From contig DFFY01000073.1 in assembly GCA_002371115.1 (NCBI GenBank), positions 1 to 8,318 of the forward strand: DNA of 8,318 bases, in the 5' to 3' direction. This document shows, one piece after another, positions 1-7,084 of the stretch. Positions within the stretch are counted from its first letter, which is position 1, and each line of letters opens with the position of its first letter. A program made the position numbers and the translations under genes. A model generated the notes under the pieces. That model was not told where the DNA came from. It was given only the letters and a program-made list of their open reading frames with translations, and ran no database searches. This stretch comes from Bacteroidales bacterium UBA3764. GTDB taxonomy: Bacteria > Bacteroidota > Bacteroidia > Bacteroidales > UBA932.

Positions 1-639
1 GAGGGGAGGGCCCGGGTAACCACTTATTATGCCGAAAATCCCGACATCGGCTTTCCCAAGGAAATGGGTTTTGTCATCTGCCCGGACGGAAGCATTGCCG
101 CCCTTGGAGGCTTCCTGACAGACAATTTTCGGCCGGTGAGCACGGCCTTCCTGTTCCGCCCGCTCGGGCCGGCCGCATCCGCCGGTCTTAGCCGTGCGCT
201 TGTCCCGGCGCTTATAGCTGCAGGCCTTCTTGCGGCCGCCGGAGCGGCATTATTCCTTTCCAGACGCAGGAAAAAAGCGGCTGCGGCAGCGCAGTCCTCC
301 CCCTCGGAACAATTGATGCAGCGCATCCGGACAATCCTGGAGGAAAAGCAATTATATAAGGTACACGGGCTTCAGGTCGCAGACCTCGCCAAAGAACTCG
401 GTTCAAACACCACCTATGTGTCTGCCTGTATCAACAAAGAGACAGGGGCCTCCTTCAACGACCTGGTGAACGGATACCGGATTCACTATGCGCTGGGCCT
501 TCTCACGGAGAATCCCTCCCTGTCCGTCGTTCACGTGGCCGACATATCCGGTTTTTCCTCCTATTCTTCCTTCCTCCGCAGCTTCCGGCAATACACCGGC
601 AAGACGCCCTCCGAATACCTTTCTGCCGGGCAGGATTGA
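1..639 (+). CDS. Membrane-anchored AraC-type transcriptional regulator, 5' partial
   Basis: The reading frame is open from the first base, so the gene begins upstream; an internal ATG at 64 is not a convincing start because coding continues before it. 212 residues are visible. Residues 1-60 are beta-rich and probably lie outside the cytoplasmic membrane. Residues about 66-87 form an Ala/Leu-rich transmembrane helix followed by the basic stop-transfer SRRRKK, which puts the C-terminus in the cytoplasm. A linker rich in Ala, Gln and Ser leads to an AraC-type DNA-binding domain: first helix-turn-helix about 124-145 (LQVADLAKELGSNTTYVSAC), second about 175-206, ending in the family signature FRQYTGKTPSEYL. 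It is inferred to be a one-component sensor that reads an envelope signal and acts directly on DNA. The ligand domain cannot be identified from the visible part. It converges on the next gene with 7 bp between stops, so the neighbour is not an obvious co-transcribed target. Confidence 0.88.
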   Translation, partial: EGRARVTTYYAENPDIGFPKEMGFVICPDGSIAALGGFLTDNFRPVSTAFLFRPLGPAASAGLSRALVPALIAAGLLAAAGAALFLSRRRKKAAAAAQSSPSEQLMQRIRTILEEKQLYKVHGLQVADLAKELGSNTTYVSACINKETGASFNDLVNGYRIHYALGLLTENPSLSVVHVADISGFSSYSSFLRSFRQYTGKTPSEYLSAGQD

Positions 640-646
640 AAGCCGG

Positions 647-3600
647 CTAAAAATCCATGCTGAAGATGAGTTCTGCGGACCAGCGGCGCTCCTGCTCCGT
701 TTGCCCGTAGAAGGTGCCGCCCAGGTAGTTGACGGAGACGCCCAGGGAGGAGTTGAAGGGCAGGATGAGCTTGGTGAGCTCGGCGGTGAAGTCCGCACCG
801 GCGCTCCAGAGGTTGCCGCCGGAGAGGCCCACGTAGTCCCCGTGCGGAGTGAGCACAAAATTGCGGATGTGGGCGATGCCGGGGATGTACCAGTCGCCCA
901 CGTAAATGGGGATGGCGTAGTCCGCCGTCACCTTCCACTGCAGGGGGCTGGCCTGGGCCACGGCCTGGAGGGCATAGCTGTCAAAGCCGCGCGGCAGGAT
1001 ATTGGCTCCCAGCTCGCCGAAATACAGCCTTCCGGCCGGCATCATCTGGTGCTGCGCCATGGCCGTAAGCCGCAGTCCCTGCGTGCGCCACAGGCCGGGC
1101 AAATAACCGTACAGATAGGCATAGACGCTGGGGGTGAACACGTTGTCCAGGCCCGGGCGGAAGGTGGCGCCCACTTCTGCGCCTATCCCCAGGCGGGGAT
1201 AGACCTGGTTGTCGGCCCGGGACAGGATGGCATACCCCCGCACGGAGGCGCTCAGGCGCTGCATGAGCACGGCGGCATCGCTTCCCAAACCGCTGAGTTT
1301 ATAATAGGCCGGAAGACCGTCGAAGCGGACAGGCGCGTCCCACAGGACCGGGTCGGGCAGCAGCCAGTTGTTGGAAAGGGCATACCGTACCTGCGGCACC
1401 AGGCCATAGTTCACGCCAAATTTCCGCCAGGAAAGCGGAATGTAAGCACGCAGCGAAGCCTCCACCAGCGGTGCCTTCCGCAGCGCGTATTGCATACGCT
1501 GCATTTGGTCCGAGCCATCCGTGAAGCGATTTATGGAATAGCGCCGGGCGGCCTGATCTCCCAGGTCCAGCGCGGCCTCGAATACCGGGTATTGGCCGGT
1601 GTACACCAATTTGGCATGCAGGGAGTTACGCCAGCTGGCGCGGTTGTCCGGATTGCGGTGCAGGCTGTACCCCGCCATGCCGTACAGCGTTCCCAGCGAG
1701 TTTTGGAAAAAGCCCGTCAAGCCGATGGATGCCGTTTTATAGGAAAAGTCCATGGAGCCTTCTTTCACGGCATCGTAGTTCACATACAGCGGAAGCCAGG
1801 AATGCAGGCGCAAGGGATGGCCCAGCTTATAATAGCGTTTGGGACTGCTCAACGGAACAGGCTGCGACAGGTCCGGCCCGGGGCCCAGCGTCTTTTCCTG
1901 TGCAGTGAGCATATCGGCCAGCGGATAGGCGTGGACATCGGCATAATTCACCTCGCGCGCCTGGAGGGAGTCCAGCGGCGTACGGAAAAGAGCCCTGCCG
2001 TCCAGCGTTACGCCGGCCATGTACATGTCTTTGCCGTCGGAAATCGGGTCCACAATGCCGTAACGGGTGCTGGTCAGCTGCAGCAGGCGTCCGTCGGCAG
2101 GGTAAAAACGGTACAACTCGTTGGCCCCTGTCCGGTCCGATACCCATTCCAGGCAATCACCGTCGCCCCCGAGGTTGGTCACCTTCTGGATGCTGGGCGA
2201 GAGGATTTCCTTCCACTGCGGCACCACCTGGTAAATGCCGTAGCCGCCCACCGAGATGGCCGATGTGTACAACGTATCCCCAATCCAGCCAAATTCCGCG
2301 GGCTGATACCCGTCCGGAACCCGTGTCCGTTCCAGGACCGCTCCGTCCCGGGCCGATAACTGTACCACATAATTCTCCCCGTCGGGCATGTATTCCGCCA
2401 CCGCAATGCGCATGCCGTCATCCGAGGGCTGCGCATTGAAGTAATTGTGCCCGCGGGCGAGGTCCCGCACCTTGTCAGCGTTGATGTCATAATAGGCGAC
2501 CACCGTTGTGCCCGCCAGCTTCCAACGCGGATGCAAACGCCTTTCCGTGAAATAGATACGGTTCAACGTGGGTTCATAGGCCAGCGACATGTCCGTTCCG
2601 TTCACGTAGGCAATATGGCGAATGCTCCCGTCCTTGACGGCAACGATGTCCGGCGCATGCACATAGCCGTCCCGCAAGGCATAGAGCGTCCCGTTTCCGT
2701 CCATTTGCGGGGAACTGTAAAACAAGGGCAGGGACGATGGCGGCGTGATGCGCTCCTGCGGAATGAACGGTGCGCGGCGGGTGGCATCGGCCTGCCACTG
2801 GCGGTTTACCGTATCCAGGATGGCACGGAAGGCGTCGTTGAAGCCATAGCCGTTGCGTTTTAGCGTGCTGCGGAAGCTGTGGGAAAGCAGCCAGGGCCGC
2901 TTGCTGGCATTCTGGGCATTCTCGTGCATGAGCTGGGGGTTCCCGGTAAGCAGGCGCGAGCCGGCTACGGTGAGGTAGCCCACCGCGTAGTGATCCGGCG
3001 TATAGTGCTTGAATGAATTGTAGCGCCAGCGGAACCAGTTGCGGTAGTCGCCCTGGTCCAGCGCTACGCGGTAATAGTCCAGGAAGTCGGCCGTGCGGGC
3101 GCGGGTGCCGGTCCAGATGCCGGTTTCCGCCGCCACGGCATCGCCTTCGCCAAGGGCATGGCCCAGGAATACCTGGTAGGCCACCGGATGCCAGGACTGG
3201 CCGATGATATAGCGGAAAGCCTTGAAGTATTTCCGCTCCCCCTGTTGCAGCTGCGCCTGGTGACGGGGCTCATGGGAAACGAGCTGGATGCTCCAGGGAG
3301 CGGGGTCCGAGCAGTCTGCGTTGGGCAGCGTATAAAGGTCCATGCGGGCAGGCGCCCAGCTCACGGAGCCGTTGGGATAGGGGTTGAAAGGATGCAGCAG
3401 GACGGGCAGTTTTTTCCACTGGCCCTCGCCGGGGATGATGCCATAACTGCGGCCTACGGGCTCGCGGAACTGCTCCAGCCGGGTGGCATAGACCCGGGCC
3501 AGGGAATCCAGGCCGGCGGGATAAATGAGCTTGTAATGGCTGCTTTCCAGGGTGTACCATTTTATATAGGCAGGGTCTTCCCCGTTCAGGAAGAACTGGG

Positions 3601-3658
3601 CATGCAGCGGAAGGGCGGCCAGGAGCAATAACAGGGCCAGTAGGGGCTTGCGGTTCAT
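647..3658 (-). CDS. Outer-membrane protein: HExxH peptidase-like domain, TolB-like beta-propeller, C-terminal beta-barrel
   Basis: 1003 residues from ATG at 3658. The frame stays open upstream, but this start is chosen because it begins a clear signal peptide (MNRKP, a poly-Leu core, then ALPLHAQ with cleavage near residue 20). Residues about 40-270 resemble a gluzincin metallopeptidase: SHEPRH (H129, E130, H133) and, 37 residues on, GEGDAVAAET (E171), which could be the third zinc ligand. Residues about 310-580 contain repeated strand patterns and phrases such as SDDGMRIAVAEY and EWVSDRTGANELYRF, typical of TolB/WD40-like propellers. From about 630 to the end there are alternating amphipathic strands finishing in SMDF; a terminal Phe is typical of outer-membrane barrels. 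From memory, Bacteroides homologues of about 950-1000 residues are labelled 'translocation protein TolB' and share HExRHxxQ and EGDAVxxET. The name is misleading: the barrel is not part of TolB. Catalysis and substrate are unproven. It is divergent from the lipoprotein gene at 3701. Confidence 0.9.
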   Translation of the reverse strand: MNRKPLLALLLLLAALPLHAQFFLNGEDPAYIKWYTLESSHYKLIYPAGLDSLARVYATRLEQFREPVGRSYGIIPGEGQWKKLPVLLHPFNPYPNGSVSWAPARMDLYTLPNADCSDPAPWSIQLVSHEPRHQAQLQQGERKYFKAFRYIIGQSWHPVAYQVFLGHALGEGDAVAAETGIWTGTRARTADFLDYYRVALDQGDYRNWFRWRYNSFKHYTPDHYAVGYLTVAGSRLLTGNPQLMHENAQNASKRPWLLSHSFRSTLKRNGYGFNDAFRAILDTVNRQWQADATRRAPFIPQERITPPSSLPLFYSSPQMDGNGTLYALRDGYVHAPDIVAVKDGSIRHIAYVNGTDMSLAYEPTLNRIYFTERRLHPRWKLAGTTVVAYYDINADKVRDLARGHNYFNAQPSDDGMRIAVAEYMPDGENYVVQLSARDGAVLERTRVPDGYQPAEFGWIGDTLYTSAISVGGYGIYQVVPQWKEILSPSIQKVTNLGGDGDCLEWVSDRTGANELYRFYPADGRLLQLTSTRYGIVDPISDGKDMYMAGVTLDGRALFRTPLDSLQAREVNYADVHAYPLADMLTAQEKTLGPGPDLSQPVPLSSPKRYYKLGHPLRLHSWLPLYVNYDAVKEGSMDFSYKTASIGLTGFFQNSLGTLYGMAGYSLHRNPDNRASWRNSLHAKLVYTGQYPVFEAALDLGDQAARRYSINRFTDGSDQMQRMQYALRKAPLVEASLRAYIPLSWRKFGVNYGLVPQVRYALSNNWLLPDPVLWDAPVRFDGLPAYYKLSGLGSDAAVLMQRLSASVRGYAILSRADNQVYPRLGIGAEVGATFRPGLDNVFTPSVYAYLYGYLPGLWRTQGLRLTAMAQHQMMPAGRLYFGELGANILPRGFDSYALQAVAQASPLQWKVTADYAIPIYVGDWYIPGIAHIRNFVLTPHGDYVGLSGGNLWSAGADFTAELTKLILPFNSSLGVSVNYLGGTFYGQTEQERRWSAELIFSMDF

Positions 3659-3665
3659 ATCGGCA

Positions 3666-3673
3666 CAAAAATA
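3666..3673 (-). promoter_or_regulatory. Bacteroidetes-type -7 box for the outer-membrane protein gene
   Basis: Read on the minus strand the bases are TATTTTTG, an exact match to the Bacteroidetes -7 consensus TAnnTTTG. Seven bases separate it from the ATG at 3658, so transcription would start only a few bases before, or at, the start codon. No TTTG-like -33 element is seen at the usual 19-21 bp spacing; that place is taken by the opposing promoter. Confidence 0.55.
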
Positions 3674-3686
3674 CAGTTTTTTTCTG

Positions 3687-3694
3687 TAAATTTG
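3687..3694 (+). promoter_or_regulatory. Bacteroidetes-type -7 box for the DUF5106 lipoprotein gene
   Basis: The bases are TAAATTTG, an exact match to TAnnTTTG, ending six bases before the ATG at 3701. It is the mirror image of the box at 3666-3673, the two being arranged around a centre at 3680. The expected -33 position (about 3664-3667) falls inside the opposing -7 box and has no TTTG on this strand. Confidence 0.55.
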
Positions 3695-3700
3695 CGTGTT

Positions 3701-4654
3701 ATGAATGTAAGAACGCTTATTATTGTCAGCCTGGGCCTTTTGGCACTCTCCTGCGGCCCCCGGAAAACCAAGGCTCCGGTGAATCCGACTCGCGCATTTC
3801 CATCGGCAGAGATTCCCATGATGATTACCGAGCCCGCGGAACGCATGGCGTGGCTGGGGGAGCATTTCTGGGACCGTTATACCGCCACGGACAGCCTCTA
3901 TTACAGCGATTCCGTCACCGTGAACGGCGTGCCGTTGGAGGAGCTGGAAAAACAGGTGGGCATTTTTGTGACGTTGCTGGAGCAGGTGGCGCCGGAGGAG
4001 GGTTTTACCGCCATGGTGAACCTATATACCCGCATGGAGGCGTTCCAAACAGCCTTTGACGGGGCCAATCTGCTGCCGGAACTCACCGGCCTGGTGTCCC
4101 GCTATTTCTACGACCCCAACTCGCCCGTGCGCAGCGAGGAGCTGTACCTGCCGTTTGCGCAGGCCATGTCGGCCTGCCCGCTCATCACGGCGCTGGACCG
4201 GGAGCGCTATGCCTATGAGGCACGCATGTGTGCGCTAAACCGGCCCGGAACCCGTGCGGCGGACTTCCGCTTTGTAGATACCGCCGGACATCGGCACACC
4301 TTATACGACATCAAGGCCGATATGACCCTGCTGGTGTTCGGCAACCCGGACTGCCACGCCTGCAAGGAGCTGCAAGCGAGCCTGGAAAACTCCGTGGAGC
4401 TGTCGGCATCCATCGCTTCCGGGCAGTTGAAGGTGGTGGATATTTACATTGACCAGGACCTGGAGGCCTGGCGGGAGCATATTCCGGAGTATCCCGCCTC
4501 CTGGATCAACGGGTACGACCCGGACTTTGTGATTCGCACAGACCTGCTGTACAACGTCCGCGCCCTGCCGTCGCTGTATTTGCTCTCTGCCGACAAAACC
4601 GTCCTCCTCAAGGACGCCACCCCCGAGCAGTTCTTCGCTGCATTGGGGCTGTAG
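3701..4654 (+). CDS. DUF5106/thioredoxin-fold lipoprotein
   Basis: 317 residues from the ATG at 3701. A TTG at 3692 in the same frame is less likely, because it lies inside the putative promoter box and lengthens the signal peptide for no gain. The N-terminus MNVRTLIIVSLGLLALSC is a lipoprotein signal with the lipidated Cys at residue 18. Residues about 40-170 match the Bacteroidetes DUF5106 pattern, including the hallmark HFWDRY followed by helical segments. Residues about 184-317 form a thioredoxin-like domain with the redox motif CHAC (residues 218-221, bases 4352-4363) and a likely cis-Pro at 290 in RALPSLYLL. It is inferred to be a membrane-anchored periplasmic thiol-disulfide protein; whether it reduces or oxidises its partners cannot be told. 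It is transcribed divergently from the large outer-membrane protein through a shared 42-bp region, which hints at a related envelope role. The stop is 6 bp from the galM stop (convergent). Confidence 0.92.
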   Translation: MNVRTLIIVSLGLLALSCGPRKTKAPVNPTRAFPSAEIPMMITEPAERMAWLGEHFWDRYTATDSLYYSDSVTVNGVPLEELEKQVGIFVTLLEQVAPEEGFTAMVNLYTRMEAFQTAFDGANLLPELTGLVSRYFYDPNSPVRSEELYLPFAQAMSACPLITALDRERYAYEARMCALNRPGTRAADFRFVDTAGHRHTLYDIKADMTLLVFGNPDCHACKELQASLENSVELSASIASGQLKVVDIYIDQDLEAWREHIPEYPASWINGYDPDFVIRTDLLYNVRALPSLYLLSADKTVLLKDATPEQFFAALGL

Positions 4655-4660
4655 GCGGCC

Positions 4661-5707
4661 TTACCGGGCGTCGAAGGCCCAGATGATGGCTTCCTCGAAC
4701 ACCTCGCCGGGGCGAAGGACGGTGGTGGGGAAATCCGGGCGGTTGGGGGCATCCGGGCAATGCTGGCACTCGATGGCCACGGCATCGTAGTCCTGGTACG
4801 CGCGGCCCGTCTTGCCGGCGGGGCAGCCAACCAGCCAGTTGCCGGTATATACCTGCACGGCGGGCTGGGTGGTGAGGACCTCCAGGTGCCGGCCGGAAAC
4901 CGCGCCCCACAGTTCTGCGGCGGTGGTCAACTGGCCGGGCATGGCGCCGTCAATCAGGTAGCAGTTGTCGTAGCCCTTGCCATATTTGAGCGCGGGGAAA
5001 TCGGCCTGGATATCCTGGCCAATCTCCTTGGCCTCCACAAAGTCCATGGGGGTGCCGGCAACGTCCTCGGGCTCGCCAACGGGGATGAGCGTCTCGTCCG
5101 TGGGCAACCACTGGGAGGCATTGAGCTCCAGCTTGTGCCCAAGCACGCTGCCGGAAGCCTCGCCGTCCAGGTTCACATACACGTGGTTGGTGAGGTTCAC
5201 CACGGTGGGCTTGTCCGTCTCGGCGGTGAGAACCAGCTTGAGGGAGTTGTCGTCGGCCCAAGTGTAATGCGCCACCACTTTGAGGTTGCCGGGATAGCCG
5301 GCCTCGCCGTCGGGGGAAAAGTACATGAATTCCACGGCATCGTCCACTATGCGGCTGTCCCAAACCTGGTTCTGGAAACCCTGCGGGCCGCCGTGCAGGT
5401 GGTTGGGGCCGTTGTTGACGGGCAAAGTATATTCCACGCCGTCCAGGGTAAATTTTCCCTTGGCGATGCGGTTGGCGAACCGGCCGGGAATCTTACCGCT
5501 GCAAGGGCCGTCGCCAAAATAATCGGCCGCATTTTTATAGCCGATGGCAACGTCCGCCAGCTTGCCGTCCTTGTCCGGAACCACGATGGACACGATGGCC
5601 GCACCCACGCTGCCCAGCTGCACATAGGCGCCGGAAGCGTTCTTGAGGGTGTACAGGTAAATCTCTTTTCCGTCGGGCGAAGTGCCCCATAACTCTTTGG
5701 TAATCAT
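4661..5707 (-). CDS. galM: Aldose 1-epimerase (mutarotase)
   Basis: 348 residues, the normal length for the family. The enzyme interconverts alpha and beta anomers of galactose, glucose and related sugars, feeding the Leloir pathway. All core motifs are visible: GRFANRIAKG (N79, R80, substrate binding), NHLHGG with H105, NLTNHVYVNL with the catalytic-acid His H175, the sugar-binding Asp D248 in KGYDNCY, and the catalytic base E313 in IECQHCPDAPN. There is no signal peptide, so it should be cytoplasmic, unlike many secreted Bacteroides mutarotases. The ATG at 5707 overlaps the folA stop by four bases (ATGA), implying translational coupling; GGAAAAG lies just upstream inside folA and may act as a weak ribosome site. 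It is the last gene of the thyA-folA-galM run. No galactokinase or transporter is in view, so the usual galM context is absent. Confidence 0.96.
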   Translation of the reverse strand: MITKELWGTSPDGKEIYLYTLKNASGAYVQLGSVGAAIVSIVVPDKDGKLADVAIGYKNAADYFGDGPCSGKIPGRFANRIAKGKFTLDGVEYTLPVNNGPNHLHGGPQGFQNQVWDSRIVDDAVEFMYFSPDGEAGYPGNLKVVAHYTWADDNSLKLVLTAETDKPTVVNLTNHVYVNLDGEASGSVLGHKLELNASQWLPTDETLIPVGEPEDVAGTPMDFVEAKEIGQDIQADFPALKYGKGYDNCYLIDGAMPGQLTTAAELWGAVSGRHLEVLTTQPAVQVYTGNWLVGCPAGKTGRAYQDYDAVAIECQHCPDAPNRPDFPTTVLRPGEVFEEAIIWAFDAR

Positions 5708-6201
5708 ATTCTTTTCCGATAAATCACAAATTCAAACTCGTAACCGGTTTCCGGATCCGTGAAGGTCTCCGAGGTGCTCTCCCGTTCCCAAATTTGCGGG
5801 TCGATGGTGGGGAAAAAGACATCGGCCTCCGGAACCGCCGCATGCACGTGGGTGATGTACAGCAGGTCCATGTCCGGCATGGCGGCCTTGTACACGGACG
5901 CGCCGCCCATGATGAAGCACTTTTCCGCGCCGGTGGCTTCAGCCTCCGCATACGCCTCCTCGAAGGAATACACGCAGGTGGCCTCCTCGATGGGGTCTCC
6001 GCCCAGGTTCAGGACGATGTTCTTGCGCCCCGGCAGCGGCCGCAGCGGCAGGGAAAAGTACGTGGTGCGCCCCATGATGACGGGGAAACCCCTGGTGGTG
6101 CGCTTGAAATACTGCAAATCGGCGGAAATGTGCCATGGCAGGGCACCCTTGACGCCAATTTCATTATTTTGGCCGATGGCCACAATCAAACATCTTTGCA
6201 T
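5704..6201 (-). CDS. folA: Dihydrofolate reductase
   Basis: 165 residues. It reduces 7,8-dihydrofolate to tetrahydrofolate with NADPH, regenerating the cofactor oxidised by ThyA. Typical DHFR features in order: N-terminal strand CLIVAIG; the Met20-type loop region NNEIGVKGALPWH; catalytic acid D28 in ISADLQYFKR; the NADPH-binding VIMGRTTYFS; LPGRKNIVL with R59, equivalent to the Arg that binds the folate glutamate; CFIMGGASVY for the second dinucleotide site; and YITHVHA with T118. It is slightly longer than E. coli FolA (159). The start at 6201 gives the expected N-terminus. A short AGAAG lies about five bases upstream, a weak possible ribosome site. No TAnnTTTG box precedes it, so it is probably transcribed with thyA across the 84-bp repeat-filled gap. 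The last codons overlap the galM start. Confidence 0.96.
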   Translation of the reverse strand: MQRCLIVAIGQNNEIGVKGALPWHISADLQYFKRTTRGFPVIMGRTTYFSLPLRPLPGRKNIVLNLGGDPIEEATCVYSFEEAYAEAEATGAEKCFIMGGASVYKAAMPDMDLLYITHVHAAVPEADVFFPTIDPQIWERESTSETFTDPETGYEFEFVIYRKRI

Positions 6202-6210
6202 AACTTCTAT

Positions 6211-6288
6211 TTTGTCATTCCTCGCCGCTTCTTTGTCATACCTCGCCGCCTCTTTGTCATACCGAGGCCGAAGGCCGAGCGTATCTCA
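6211..6288. repeat. 21-bp tandem repeat running into a REP-like palindromic element
   Basis: Units start at 6211, 6232 and 6253, exactly 21 bp apart. The first two are TTTGTCATTCCTCGCCGCTTC and the same with two substitutions (A for T at unit position 9, C for T at position 19), given here as unit length 21 with key core TTTGTCAT-CCTCGCCGC. The third begins TTTGTCATACC but then continues as GAGGCCGAAGGCCGAG and GTATCTCA, containing the short hairpin GGCC-GAA-GGCC. This resembles the widely scattered intergenic repeats of the TTGTCAT...GAG...TCTC type seen in many bacterial genomes. It fills the thyA-folA gap, and its right end includes the thyA stop codon (6286-6288). Confidence 0.7.
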
Positions 6289-7080
6289 CACCGCCACCGG
6301 CGCCTTGATGGCCGGCCAAGGGTCGTACCCCTCCAGCGTAAAGTCCTCGTACTTGAAGTCGAACACGGACTTGACGTCCGGATTCAGCCGCATGACGGGC
6401 AGTTTCCGCGGCTCCCGGGACAGTTGCAGGGCCACCTGCTCGAAGTGGTTCTTATAAATATGCGTATCCCCCGTAGTGTGAATGAACTCCCCGGGCTGCA
6501 GACCGCACTCCTGGGCAATCATGAGGGTGAGCAGCGCGTAGGAGGCAATGTTGAACGGCACCCCCAGGAACACGTCCGCGCTGCGCTGGTAAAGCTGGCA
6601 GGAGAGCTTGCCCTCCGCCACATAAAACTGGAACAGACAGTGGCAGGGCGGCAGGGCCATTTGGTCCACCTCCCCGGGGTTCCAGGCCGTCACCAACATG
6701 CGGCGGGAGTCCGGGTTGTGCTTAATTTGGTTGATTACCTGCGACAGCTGGTCTATGCTGCGACCGTCCGGCGCGGGCCAGGACCGCCACTGATGGCCGT
6801 ACACGGGCCCCAGCTCCCCGTCCGGGCCGGCCCATTCGTCCCAGATGGTGACGCCGTGGTCCTGAAGATATTTCACATTGGTGTCTCCGGCGATAAACCA
6901 CAGGAGCTCATAGATGATGGACTTGAGGTGCACCTTTTTGGTGGTGAGCAGCGGGAAACCGTCTGCCAGGTTGAAGCGCATCTGGTAGCCGAACACGCTC
7001 TGTGTGCCCGTCCCGGTGCGGTCTTCCTTCATGACGCCGTGTTCCCGGATATGTTGCAGGAGGTCTAAATACTGTCGCAT
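6286..7080 (-). CDS. thyA: Thymidylate synthase
   Basis: 264 residues, the same length as E. coli ThyA. It methylates dUMP to dTMP using 5,10-methylene-tetrahydrofolate and releases dihydrofolate. Catalytic residues are all present at E. coli-like numbers: C146 in LPPCHCLFQFYV, the phosphate-binding R126/R127 and R166, D169 and N177 in SADVFLGVPFNIASY, and H207/Y209 in GDTHIYKNH. The N-terminal folate/dUMP region is intact (DRTGTGTQSVFG, with R21) and the C-terminal IKAPVAV is complete. It is the first gene of the cluster, followed by folA, a common and metabolically sensible pairing. A TAnnTTTG box lies four bases before the ATG, suggesting a leaderless mRNA. The TGA stop is part of the adjacent repeat element. 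Confidence 0.98.
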   Translation of the reverse strand: MRQYLDLLQHIREHGVMKEDRTGTGTQSVFGYQMRFNLADGFPLLTTKKVHLKSIIYELLWFIAGDTNVKYLQDHGVTIWDEWAGPDGELGPVYGHQWRSWPAPDGRSIDQLSQVINQIKHNPDSRRMLVTAWNPGEVDQMALPPCHCLFQFYVAEGKLSCQLYQRSADVFLGVPFNIASYALLTLMIAQECGLQPGEFIHTTGDTHIYKNHFEQVALQLSREPRKLPVMRLNPDVKSVFDFKYEDFTLEGYDPWPAIKAPVAV

Positions 7081-7084
7081 ACCA

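Noticed and set aside
488..2359. A 623-codon open frame on the plus strand
   Set aside because: It lies antisense to the outer-membrane protein gene and overlaps the AraC gene end. Its translation is Gly/Arg/His/Gln-rich with no domain; it is a GC-driven shadow.
3659..3865. Longer N-terminus of the outer-membrane protein, starting at 3865
   Set aside because: The extra 69 residues run across the divergent lipoprotein gene and would bury the signal peptide; the ATG at 3658 starts it cleanly.
4657..4679. Hairpin GGCCTT/AAGGCC at the lipoprotein-galM junction as a terminator
   Set aside because: The stem is six pairs with an 11-base loop, overlaps the end of galM and has no T tract on either strand; too weak to call.
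4760..5692. A 310-codon open frame on the plus strand
   Set aside because: It is antisense to galM, whose catalytic motifs are complete; the product is low-complexity Val/Gly/His-rich.
6211..6275. Possible CRISPR-like array in the 21-bp repeats
   Set aside because: The units are directly adjacent with no spacers and only about 2.5 copies; they are a tandem repeat joined to a palindromic element.
5794..7068. A 424-codon open frame on the plus strand
   Set aside because: It is antisense to both folA and thyA, which are unmistakable. Its composition is shadow-like with no recognisable motif.
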